A stretch of DNA of 34,873 bases from positions 1 to 34,873 of the forward strand of contig JBGTIH010000120.1 in the NCBI GenBank assembly GCA_041745765.1. Direction: 5' to 3'. Origin of the DNA: JAHCHG01 sp041745765. GTDB taxonomy: Bacteria > Acidobacteriota > Blastocatellia > Pyrinomonadales > Pyrinomonadaceae. The position numbers and the translations under genes are program-made. The notes under the pieces were generated by a model. It made no database searches. It had not been told where the DNA came from and saw only the letters and a list, made by a program, of their open reading frames with translations. Positions 1-6,826 of the stretch are shown piece after piece; positions within the stretch are counted from its first letter, which is position 1, and the number at the start of each line of letters is the position of its first letter.

Positions 1-92
1 GCAACCCCGCGCGCCATAAATGACGCGGCTAATTGCCGCCTCTGCGGCGGAAAGCCTGTTAAAACAGGCTGAAAAACCAAAGGTGAATTCAC
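1..92. repeat. Hairpin-rich repeat-like segment at window edge
   Basis: Three consecutive stem-loops sit in the first 70 bases: CCGCG (7-11) with CGCGG (24-28), CCGCC (36-40) with GGCGG (46-50), and AGCCTGTT (53-60) with AACAGGCT (63-70). A further palindrome, GTGAATTCAC, lies at 83-92. The segment is far more GC-rich than the DNA that follows and has no coding signal. The clustered short palindromes suggest a REP-like intergenic repeat cut by the window boundary, or the terminator region of a gene to the left. Which of the two cannot be decided without the neighbouring sequence. Confidence 0.4.
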
Positions 93-218
93 TTTTCTAC
101 TCTTGATTCACATAAATAGAGGTTTTATATCACAAGAATCAGCATTTTCAAATATTTTTTTTCGCTGACTGATAGTTCTCAATTTAAAACGTCGCGTAAA
201 TAAGTAGAAACAATTTAA

Positions 219-311
219 TCAAACACTTTGTTGAACAAAAAGGTGATTGGAAATCTTGAAGAAGCTTATAACTATTTAAGTAAATCTCTTGAAGAAAAAT
301 TCCATTTATAA
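219..311 (+). pseudogene. Possible relic of a TPR-protein gene
   Basis: An open frame after an in-frame stop at 216-218 runs to a TAA at 309-311. Its last 20 residues read GNLEEAYNYLSKSLEEKFHL, which matches the second half of a tetratricopeptide repeat (the G-x-x-x-x-A-x-x-x-x-x-x-A/S-L pattern). Nothing upstream continues the repeat in any frame that I can see. This looks like the decayed 3' end of a TPR gene rather than a functional ORF. The match is short and could be chance. The rest of 93-374 shows nothing else except the promoter-like elements just before the next gene. Confidence 0.25.
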
Positions 312-324
312 CTGAAAACACATT

Positions 325-367
325 TTGAACTTACAAAAAGTTCAGACATAAACAGAATTTAAGGAGA
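325..367 (+). promoter_or_regulatory. Candidate promoter and RBS of the secreted protein gene
   Basis: TTGAAC (325-330) is followed after 16 bases by CATAAA (347-352), a plausible sigma-70 pair. A small hairpin, TGAACTT/AAGTTCA, overlaps the -35 and spacer. A good Shine-Dalgarno AAGGAG at 361-366 precedes the ATG at 375 by eight bases. Confidence 0.35.
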
Positions 368-374
368 AAATAAA

Positions 375-1049
375 ATGAAAAAACACACTTTTTTGCTAAT
401 CATATTAGCCATCGGAACATTGACAATCAACGTATTCGCGCAGAAAAATAAGCCGTCCAATTCGGATACGATTGTTACATCAACATTTCAAGATATTGAT
501 TCGTCATCTAATCTTTTCTACACGATACGAAGTGATTCAGCCGGGGATTATGTGAACGGCACAAGTTCGGTAGTCTCGGTGATTCAGGGAATCGGTGATT
601 GGGAGTTAGACCTTTTGCTTTCGGCGACACGGCAGGTTTTCTTTGATTTCAGTTCTCCAACGGGAACAAATATAAACGGTGTGGCTCCGCCTTCATCCGG
701 CGCTTATCCCGCCCGCTTTCTGGCGCAGTGTTCCGTCAGACCCGGAAAAAAACTGCAAGACCTCAAAATTAGCGACGGCACAATCTACTGTCCGGTTAAT
801 GCTCAGATAAAAGTCGGCTCGGATACTTACTCGGTTCGTTTTAGAACTGTCGAATTTCCCGGCTCAACCGACGTTGCGTGGAGCTGCACTTCTGAAGTGA
901 ACGGCAAATGCACTCGTTGGAGAATGGAAAGCGCACCCGGCGGAAGCATCGCCCGTTTGCTGAAACTTACAACGGTAAGAGGTAAGACAACCACAAAATC
1001 CGGTTCATTATTTTACTTTACCTTTAAAGTTGATTTGAGAGTTCCTTAA
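375..1049 (+). CDS. Secreted protein of unknown function
   Basis: The 224-residue protein starts with a clear Sec signal peptide (MKK, a hydrophobic stretch to about residue 20, then VFAQ), so it should be exported. The mature part has no motif I recognise. It is rich in Ser/Thr and Gly, and has four cysteines (in AQCSVRP, IYCPVNA, WSCTSE and GKCTRW) that could form two disulfides in the periplasm or outside. The C-terminal half alternates hydrophobic and polar residues, consistent with a beta-rich fold. The start is supported by AAGGAG eight bases upstream. The gene stands alone: hairpin-rich DNA lies on its left and over 300 non-coding bases on its right. It is probably a lineage-specific envelope or secreted protein. 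The gene call is firm; no function can be given. Confidence 0.85.
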   Translation: MKKHTFLLIILAIGTLTINVFAQKNKPSNSDTIVTSTFQDIDSSSNLFYTIRSDSAGDYVNGTSSVVSVIQGIGDWELDLLLSATRQVFFDFSSPTGTNINGVAPPSSGAYPARFLAQCSVRPGKKLQDLKISDGTIYCPVNAQIKVGSDTYSVRFRTVEFPGSTDVAWSCTSEVNGKCTRWRMESAPGGSIARLLKLTTVRGKTTTKSGSLFYFTFKVDLRVP

Positions 1050-1284
1050 ATCATTAGAATAGAAAGAAACACGCACTTCGCAGAATAACTTCAGCATTTA
1101 GGCGAACATTTCAAAACAGGATTTGAAATATCTGCGTCAAAGGAAGTTTTAACATCCTTGTACATTTGCTTCGGGCAAAACGGGTTTGGTCCTAAAACCA
1201 AGGCAAAGGCTGTTAAAACGCCCTTATAAAATTCTTTACAAATTTAAGCGCACTCTAAACTCCTGATTCGTATAAAAAAAAGTC
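1050..1284. other. Intergenic stretch without a gene
   Basis: No convincing coding frame is visible on either strand. The only structure is a perfect 8-bp hairpin, ATTTCAAA (1108-1115) with TTTGAAAT (1122-1129), and a weaker TTGGT/AACCAA hairpin near 1187-1204. Neither is followed by a T-run that would make it an obvious terminator for the upstream gene. Confidence 0.5.
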
Positions 1285-1330
1285 TTTGACCTCCGAATTT
1301 GATTTTATCAAACAGCGGAGGTCAAAAACC
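1277..1330 (-). terminator. Rho-independent terminator of the glycine-zipper gene
   Basis: TTTGACCTCCG (1285-1295) pairs perfectly with CGGAGGTCAAA (1316-1326). A second helix, TTTGAT/ATCAAA, sits inside it. Read on the minus strand the helix is followed by a run of eight T (complement of 1274-1281), 51 bases beyond the stop of the minus-strand gene. The plus-strand side lacks a comparable T-run, so it should act mainly on the minus strand. Confidence 0.75.
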
Positions 1331-1376
1331 TTAACGACAAAATGTATTTAATTTTATTTCGGCAATTTGGTAAAAT

Positions 1377-1835
1377 CTACCTTAAATAAACTCTTTGACC
1401 ATTTCTGACATAGAAATTTCTGCCGTTTTTCGCTTTATAATATTTTCTGCCGTTGCGTGTGTAAAGATAGGTTGCACCGGCGCCGGCTGCACCGCCGACG
1501 AGCATTCCGGTTTTTCCGCCGAGTGCCGCGCCTGTTCCCGCACCGAGCAGAGTTCCGCCCGCTACTTTGGCAACGCGGCGTTTATTTGAAGCCGCGTAAC
1601 GGCGTTTCGTGCCTTTTCGGCTTGAAGCGTAGAGCAAACCGGCTCCCGCGCCGATCATTGCGCCGTTTCTTCCGCGTCCGATCAAAGCTCCGGCGGCGGT
1701 GCTTCCGGCAACGATAGCGGCATTTGTCGCCAAACCTCTATGTTTCTTCTTGTTACGAGTCTGCGCTGATGAGTCAGTGACAAACGCCGTGAATATAAAC
1801 GCAAATGTTATTAATAAAGCAATAATCTTTTTCAT
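1377..1835 (-). CDS. Secreted glycine-zipper protein
   Basis: The 152-residue protein begins with a signal peptide (residues 1-24, ending SSAQ). A short basic linker rich in Arg and Lys follows, then two glycine-zipper segments with GxxxG spacing (about residues 36-70 and 92-126, for example GAGTGAALGG and GGAAGAG). The tail is tyrosine- and arginine-rich with three near repeats of the form RNGRxxY. Glycine zippers usually mediate tight helix packing in membranes or oligomers, as in outer-membrane lipoproteins of the 17-kDa antigen/OmpA-like families. Export and membrane association are therefore likely; the exact role is unknown. AAAGGAG upstream supports the ATG. A sigma-54-like site lies about 70 bases upstream and a strong terminator follows. 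Confidence 0.85.
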   Translation of the reverse strand: MKKIIALLITFAFIFTAFVTDSSAQTRNKKKHRGLATNAAIVAGSTAAGALIGRGRNGAMIGAGAGLLYASSRKGTKRRYAASNKRRVAKVAGGTLLGAGTGAALGGKTGMLVGGAAGAGATYLYTRNGRKYYKAKNGRNFYVRNGQRVYLR

Positions 1836-1902
1836 AAAAAACTTTTCTCCTTTTTAATTTAATTTTCTATATAAAGGGGAATTTCAATATGTTTTTTCTC
1901 TT

Positions 1903-1919
1903 ATCAAAAAGCGTGCCAA
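1903..1919 (-). promoter_or_regulatory. Sigma-54-like promoter candidate
   Basis: On the minus strand TTGGCACG is followed, four bases later, by TTGAT. The consensus is TTGGCACG-N4-TTGCA. The -24 element matches fully; the -12 element has GA where GC is expected. It lies about 68 bases upstream of the glycine-zipper gene start. No sigma-54 gene or enhancer-binding protein is in the window, so the call rests on the match alone. Confidence 0.35.
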
Positions 1920-2014
1920 AAAAAGTAAAAAAAGAATTTCTCTGTAAAACAGGCGGTTTTTCAGTTTTCAAATTTTAAGACTGAAAAGCGTACAACTTAT
2001 TGTTGAAAAGAAAT

Positions 2015-2059
2015 CACACGATTTCGTGCCTTTATTCTTGACACACACACGATTTCGTT
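2015..2059 (+). promoter_or_regulatory. Paired operator-like palindromes around a -35 box
   Basis: CACACGATTTCGT occurs twice, at 2015-2027 and 2046-2058. Within it, CACGA-TT-TCGTG (2017-2028) is a perfect inverted repeat, and the second copy (2048-2059) differs only in its last base. The centres are 31 bp apart, close to three helical turns. A TTGACA hexamer (2038-2043) lies between them, and the second palindrome would fall in the promoter spacer. The arrangement is typical of a repressor operator controlling the amidohydrolase operon. The -10 box is not clear. Confidence 0.5.
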
Positions 2060-2107
2060 GCAATTTATTGATACACTTCTTTTTAAAATCTATTAGAGGA
2101 AAATTTA

Positions 2108-3433
2108 ATGAAAAAATACTTGTACAGCGTTTTCGTTTTACTGCTTTTTTGCAGTTCGCTTTTCGCTCAGGAAAGACCGACTGCTTATATCGGTGCGCGA
2201 ATAATTCCAATTGTCGGACAGCCGATTGATAACGGCGTTTTATTGATTCAAAACGGCAGAATTACCAATGTCGGAACGATGCAAAGCGTTCAAATTCCGG
2301 CAAATGCCGAAAGAATTGATGTCAAAGGCAAAGTAATTATGCCGGGTTTGGTTGATACGCACAGCCACATCGGTTCGGGTTCGGGCGCGGACGGCTCGGG
2401 TCCGATTCAGCCGGATGTTCGTCTGCTTGACGGCATAAATGCGCGCGCCGCCAATTTACAGCGCGCTCAATCGGGTGGAATCACGACCGTTAATGTGATG
2501 CCCGGTTCGGGACATCTCAACAGCGGTCAGACACTTTATCTGAAATTGCGCGACGGTGCGATCAAAATTGAAGATTTGCTGATTTACGACAAAAGCGGCA
2601 AATATACGGGCGGAATCAAATTTGCCAACGGCACGAATCCGCTCCGCACGGGCGGCGGAAGTTTTCCCGGAACACGCGCCAAATCCGCCGCGCTTGTCCG
2701 CGCCCAATTTATCAAAGCGCGTGAATACCGCGATAAAGTTCAAAAAGCCGGAAAAGATACGGACAAACTGCCGCCGCGCGATCTGGCGATGGAAGCACTT
2801 GTCGAAGTCTTAAACGGCGAAAAGGTCGTGCATTTTCACACGCACCGCCACGACGATATTTTAACCGTTCTGCGTTTGAAGGAAGAATTCGGCTTCAAGG
2901 TCGTTCTCCAGCACGTTTCTGAAGCGTGGAAAGTTGCCGACGAAATTGCCGCCGCAAAAGTTCCGTCTTCGATTATTTTAATTGATTCGCCGGGCGGAAA
3001 GCTCGAAACGATGGATATTTCGTTTATGAACGGCGCGGCACTCGAAAAAGCCGGCGCGGTTGTCGGATTTCACACGGACGATTACATCACCGATTCGCGT
3101 CTTTTCCTGCGTTCGGCGGGTTTATCGGTTCGCGCCGGAATGTCGCCGGAAAAAGCTCTCTACGGAATGACGATGGCGGGCGCGATTATGCTCGATCTGC
3201 AAGATAGAATCGGCTCGCTGCAAACTGGAAAAGATGCCGATTTCATTATTTTGAGCGGCGATCCTTTGAGCGTCTATACAAAAATCGAACAAACCTGGAT
3301 CGAAGGCAAAAAGGTTTTCGACCGCGCCGATCCGAAGGATTATTTAATCCAAGTCGGCGGTTTCGGTGCGTCAAATGAAGGCGATTTACATCTTGACTGC
3401 TTCGGCGAAGACTTTATGGGAGGTCAGGAATAA
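2108..3433 (+). CDS. Secreted metal-dependent amidohydrolase
   Basis: This 441-residue protein has a signal peptide (residues 1-21, ending LFAQ) followed by an amidohydrolase-superfamily fold of the imidazolonepropionase-like type. A beta-sandwich segment precedes the metal motif DTHSH (H85 and H87). Further likely ligands are the histidines in HFHTHRH (242-248), H269 in VVLQHV, and an aspartate in HTDD (324-325). The C-terminal beta part ends with GKDADFIILSGDP (374-386), typical of the family. The reaction should be hydrolysis of a C-N bond (cyclic amide or peptide-like substrate) in the periplasm; the substrate is unknown. The gene overlaps the next amidohydrolase by one base (TAATG), so the two are translationally coupled. 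Such tandem pairs are common in Acidobacteriota and Bacteroidota. SD AGAGGA precedes the ATG. Confidence 0.9.
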   Translation: MKKYLYSVFVLLLFCSSLFAQERPTAYIGARIIPIVGQPIDNGVLLIQNGRITNVGTMQSVQIPANAERIDVKGKVIMPGLVDTHSHIGSGSGADGSGPIQPDVRLLDGINARAANLQRAQSGGITTVNVMPGSGHLNSGQTLYLKLRDGAIKIEDLLIYDKSGKYTGGIKFANGTNPLRTGGGSFPGTRAKSAALVRAQFIKAREYRDKVQKAGKDTDKLPPRDLAMEALVEVLNGEKVVHFHTHRHDDILTVLRLKEEFGFKVVLQHVSEAWKVADEIAAAKVPSSIILIDSPGGKLETMDISFMNGAALEKAGAVVGFHTDDYITDSRLFLRSAGLSVRAGMSPEKALYGMTMAGAIMLDLQDRIGSLQTGKDADFIILSGDPLSVYTKIEQTWIEGKKVFDRADPKDYLIQVGGFGASNEGDLHLDCFGEDFMGGQE

Positions 3434-4668
3434 TGAAAAACGGAAAACTGAAAATGGAAAATTATAAAAATGTCTGTGTAAATCTGTATTTATCTGTGGT
3501 TACAATTTTTCTTTGTGTCTTTGCGGTTCAGGCGCAAGTTGCCGTTCAGGGCGAAACGGTCTGGACGATGGCAGGCGAACCGATTACGAACGGCGTTGTA
3601 TTAATCAATGCCGCCGGCAAGATCGAAGCGGTCGGCACGGCGGCGCAGGTGAAGATTCCGGCAAATTATCGGGTCGTTTCGGCAAAGGTCGTTACGCCCG
3701 GTTTGATTGACGCGCATACGGTCATCGGTTTAAATGGTTTTATGAATCAGCCGCACGAACAGATGGGAATTGACGGCGGTTCGCCCGTTCAGCCCGAACT
3801 TCGCGCCATTGATTCGTATAACGCGGAAGAAAAATTGATCGAATGGGTGCGTCAGTTCGGCGTAACGACCATTCACACGGGACATCAGCCGTCGGCTCTG
3901 ATGCCGGGACAGACGATGGTTGCCAAAACTTTCGGCAAAACGGCTGATGAAGTTACGATTATTCAAACCGCGATGATCGCCACCGTTTTAGGACAAAGCG
4001 CGCTCGCCGGACAAGGGAAATCTCCCGGAACACGCGCCAAACAAGCGTCGATGCTCCGCGCCGAATTGATCAAAGCGCAGGAAAACGCGAAGAAAAAAGA
4101 ACCCGCGACCGATTTGAAAGCGATGATTATGAACCGCGTTATCAAAGGCGAAATTCCTCTGCTCATCACGGCGCACAGATCGCAGGACATTATGACCGCG
4201 CTCAGGATCGCCAAGGAATTCAACATCAAGATCGTGCTGGACGGCGCATCGGACGCGCATCTTCTGCTCGACGAGATCAAGGCTTCGGGTTTTCCCGTAA
4301 TTCTTCATCCGACGATGTACCGCGCCGGCGGCGATGCGGAAAATCTCTCGATGGAAACGGCTTCCAAATTAAAACGCGCGGGAATTCCCTTCGCTTTGCA
4401 GAGCGGTTATGAAGGCTACGTGCCGAAAACCCGCGTCGTTCTTTTCGAAGCGGCAATCGCGGCGGCAAACGGTCTTTCGATGCGCGATGCGCTCGCTTCG
4501 ATCACGATTGACGCGGCAAGAATTCTCGGTTTGGACAAACGCATCGGCTCAATCGAAACAGGCAAAGACGGCGACATCGCGCTTTATAACGGCGATCCGT
4601 TTGAATACACGACGCACTGCACCGGCACGATTATCAACGGCAAAATCGTCAGCGAAGTTGTCAGATAG
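3433..4668 (+). CDS. Secreted amidohydrolase-like protein, metal site degenerate
   Basis: The 411-residue protein is a paralogue of the preceding amidohydrolase, with the same order of segments and the same C-terminal GKDGDIALYNGDP (368-380). Key ligands are changed. The HxH motif reads H95-T-V97, the histidine corresponding to H269 of the neighbour is replaced (LDGAS), and the region equivalent to HTDD reads LQSGYEG. It therefore probably binds metal poorly or not at all, and may be a partner or regulatory subunit of the first protein. The signal peptide is unusually long (about 35 residues, cleavage after VQAQ), and its DNA resembles a common intergenic repeat. The start ATG overlaps the previous stop (TAATG). 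Membership of the superfamily is clear; loss of catalysis is an inference. Confidence 0.88.
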   Translation: MKNGKLKMENYKNVCVNLYLSVVTIFLCVFAVQAQVAVQGETVWTMAGEPITNGVVLINAAGKIEAVGTAAQVKIPANYRVVSAKVVTPGLIDAHTVIGLNGFMNQPHEQMGIDGGSPVQPELRAIDSYNAEEKLIEWVRQFGVTTIHTGHQPSALMPGQTMVAKTFGKTADEVTIIQTAMIATVLGQSALAGQGKSPGTRAKQASMLRAELIKAQENAKKKEPATDLKAMIMNRVIKGEIPLLITAHRSQDIMTALRIAKEFNIKIVLDGASDAHLLLDEIKASGFPVILHPTMYRAGGDAENLSMETASKLKRAGIPFALQSGYEGYVPKTRVVLFEAAIAAANGLSMRDALASITIDAARILGLDKRIGSIETGKDGDIALYNGDPFEYTTHCTGTIINGKIVSEVVR

Positions 4669-4698
4669 ATTTTTCTAATAAAGCAGTTTCACCTTTGG

Positions 4699-4746
4699 AA
4701 ATCTTGAGAGAAGTTAGAGAAATCTGACTTCCCTCAAGATTTTTTA
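4699..4746 (+). terminator. Strong terminator of the amidohydrolase operon
   Basis: ATCTTGAG (4701-4708) pairs with CTCAAGAT (4733-4740). The helix continues after a one-base mismatch as GAAGTTAGA/TCTGACTTC (one T-G pair), with a GAAA tetraloop, and is followed by TTTTTT. The distance from the stop codon is about 30 bases. Confidence 0.9.
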
Positions 4747-4774
4747 TTGCCTTTTGTTTTGTAACGAATATAAT
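4747..4774 (+). promoter_or_regulatory. Sigma-70 promoter
   Basis: TTGCCT (4747-4752), 16-base spacer, TATAAT (4769-4774). The -35 box follows the T-run of the upstream terminator directly. The ATG of the next gene is 30 bases beyond the -10 box, with GGAG at 4790-4793 as ribosome binding site. Confidence 0.55.
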
Positions 4775-4803
4775 CGAAACAAACTGTTTGGAGATATATC
4801 ATT

Positions 4804-5508
4804 ATGAAATTCGCGAAAATTATTCTATCGCTCAGCCTCATTTTTTCGGCGGTTTTGATCGGTTTTCTGATTGGACAAAATTCAAAAAAATCAACCGCTC
4901 AAGTTGCTAAAAAAACAGGTAAAGATCCGCAAATAATTGATTTATTCGAAAGAATCAAAGCAGAAAAAATCAGAAATCTGAGAAGGTGGGAAGATGCAAG
5001 CGGCAAAGAATTGTTCTACGTAATTCGTGAAATTGATGAACCGCCGATTGGAAATTCAAATTTTATATCGAGCGAAAAATACATAATTTATAACGAAGGC
5101 GGCGAAGTTTTATATGAAACGAAAGATTTAGCAATCGGTAATACCGATTCGGCAAGACTTCTCAATTTAAATTCGAGCGAAATTATCATAGAAAAAAACG
5201 GCGGCGGAACCGATTGGTTTCTTGAAATAATATCCCGCGAAAACGGTAAATATAAAGAAGTTATAGACACATTTGAAACTCAATTTCGCGGCGGATATTT
5301 TATTATTCCGCAATACCGAACAGGGGTAAAATCTCCATACTTTAAGCCATCTCAACTGATCGTAATTCAGCAAGGCGGCGGCGCAGAGGATGACTCAAGA
5401 GCTGCGGTTTTTCGCGGTGAAACAGGAAAACTCAAAATGGTCGGCGAATTTTCAATGCAAAACCTCGGCGATTTTATCGAAAAAGAAATGAAATTAAAAA
5501 CCGAGTAA
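4804..5508 (+). CDS. Membrane-anchored or exported protein of unknown function
   Basis: The 234-residue protein has an N-terminal hydrophobic segment (about residues 6-24, FAKIILSLSL then FLIGQN) without an obvious cleavage site, so it may be a signal anchor or an uncleaved signal peptide. A short Lys-rich linker leads to a soluble domain of about 200 residues, rich in beta-type alternation and charged residues, with no motif I recognise. It is preceded by a good promoter and GGAG. The gene stands alone between a terminator and a hairpin that begins at its stop codon (5508-5565). Function unknown. Confidence 0.85.
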   Translation: MKFAKIILSLSLIFSAVLIGFLIGQNSKKSTAQVAKKTGKDPQIIDLFERIKAEKIRNLRRWEDASGKELFYVIREIDEPPIGNSNFISSEKYIIYNEGGEVLYETKDLAIGNTDSARLLNLNSSEIIIEKNGGGTDWFLEIISRENGKYKEVIDTFETQFRGGYFIIPQYRTGVKSPYFKPSQLIVIQQGGGAEDDSRAAVFRGETGKLKMVGEFSMQNLGDFIEKEMKLKTE

Positions 5509-5565
5509 AATGCTTGATTTTCATCCGCAAAAGTCGGTTGTTTTCCGATTTCGGTTCAAGCATTT
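5508..5565. other. Long branched hairpin at the stop codon
   Basis: AAATGCTTGA (5508-5517) is complementary to TCAAGCATTT (5556-5565). The enclosed bases form a smaller helix, AGTCGG with CCGATT. A second hairpin, GATTTACC/GGTAAAATC, follows at 5567-5598. No long T-run follows the first helix, so it could be a weak terminator, an mRNA 3'-end stabiliser or a repeat element. Confidence 0.45.
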
Positions 5566-5666
5566 CGATTTACCGGGAATTTTATTAAAGGTAAAATCGA
5601 GGTAGATAACATTACACGAGGCATTTAATAATTTACTAAGCAAAGCGAGTTTTGCATTTGATTTAA

Positions 5667-6629
5667 GTGAAGAAAGACAACGAACAAAAAGAAACAACTG
5701 ATACGGAAACAGCAGAAGCGGTAAAAATTTCGATTTGGAAGCTCGGCGGGTTGTCCTGGCGAAGCTTGGGACGGCGCGTATGGGCGGAACTCTACGCGGG
5801 CGGGCTTCTGACGCACGCGGCGGCACTCGCATTTTATTTTTTGTTCGCACTTTTTCCGCTGCTGCTTTTTCTAACTACGCTGCTCGGATTTTTCGCCGAG
5901 ACGGGAACGGAACTGCGCGTTAATTTACTCATGTTTTTAAGCCGCGTTGTACCGCCTTCGGCATTCACGCTGGTTGCTGCAACGGTTGACGAAATCGCGG
6001 CGAATGCCGAGGGTTGGCGGCTCTGGGTCGGAATTATTTCCGCTTTATGGTTTGCCTCACTCGGCATCGCCGCATTGAGCGATTCGCTTAATGCCATGTA
6101 TGGTGTGCGCGAATCGCGTCCGTGGTGGCGCGTGCGCGCGTCGGCGGTCGCCCTGACGGCGGTGCTGGTCGTTTTAATCGTATCAGCTCTTATTTTAATG
6201 TTTTACGGCGGCGAAATCGGCGCGGCTATTGCCGGTTATTTTAATCAAGGCGGACTCTTTACCACCTTTTGGACACTCGCGCAGGTTCCGGTTGCGCTCG
6301 TGTTTGCCTTATTTGCCTTCGCCCTGATTTATTATTTTGCCCCGGATTTATACGAGCAGAAATGGTACTGGATAACGCCCGGTTCGGTTATCGGTGTTCT
6401 CTTGTGGATTCTGGTTTCTTTGCTTTTGCGCCTTTATCTCGGACAATTTAACAATTACAGTCTGACTTACGGTTCGCTCGGTGCGATAATTATTCTGATG
6501 CTCTGGTTTTATCTGACGGGCGTGGCAATCTTGCTCGGCGGCAAAATTAACGCTGAAATTGAAAATGCCGCCGCGCAAGCCGGAGTTCCCGAAGCCAAGC
6601 AGCGCGGTGAAAAAACGGCGGAAAATTGA
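5667..6629 (+). CDS. YihY/BrkB-family inner-membrane protein
   Basis: The 320-residue protein has a charged cytoplasmic N-terminus of about 40 residues and six predicted membrane helices. Family hallmarks are the stretch HAAALAFYFLFALFPLLLF (residues 49-67), where most family members have an S-A-Y-Y-x-x-L-A-L-F-P pattern, and the later segment SYGSLGAIIILMLW-like (here LTYGSLGAIIILMLWFYLTG, 269-288). Once wrongly called ribonuclease BN, the family has no proven biochemical function; transport or envelope roles are suspected. The start is a GTG with no good Shine-Dalgarno, the most upstream start in the frame, so the exact start is uncertain. It converges on the sensor kinase gene. Confidence 0.88.
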   Translation: MKKDNEQKETTDTETAEAVKISIWKLGGLSWRSLGRRVWAELYAGGLLTHAAALAFYFLFALFPLLLFLTTLLGFFAETGTELRVNLLMFLSRVVPPSAFTLVAATVDEIAANAEGWRLWVGIISALWFASLGIAALSDSLNAMYGVRESRPWWRVRASAVALTAVLVVLIVSALILMFYGGEIGAAIAGYFNQGGLFTTFWTLAQVPVALVFALFAFALIYYFAPDLYEQKWYWITPGSVIGVLLWILVSLLLRLYLGQFNNYSLTYGSLGAIIILMLWFYLTGVAILLGGKINAEIENAAAQAGVPEAKQRGEKTAEN

Positions 6630-6704
6630 GTTATTTTACCCGGTAATAAGAATTATATCGTTTAATCCGAGCATTATTGAAGAATAGCTCCCCGTATTGT
6701 AATA

Positions 6705-6753
6705 AAGACCTCAAATCTATCACTTATCATCTATTACGAAGTAATAATCCTTA
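6705..6753. other. Compound hairpin between convergent genes
   Basis: AGACCTC (6706-6712) can pair with GAGGTTT (6753-6759), enclosing TATTAC-GAA-GTAATA (6732-6746). It lies in the 197-base gap between the YihY/BrkB gene and the sensor kinase gene, which end towards each other. It may be a bidirectional terminator, but T-runs are weak. Confidence 0.3.
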
Positions 6754-6826
6754 GAGGTTTCTGCCATCACAAAAATCTGAGACATCACCAAAAATTTAAT
6801 TTTATCTGACACTAAACAATAGATTT

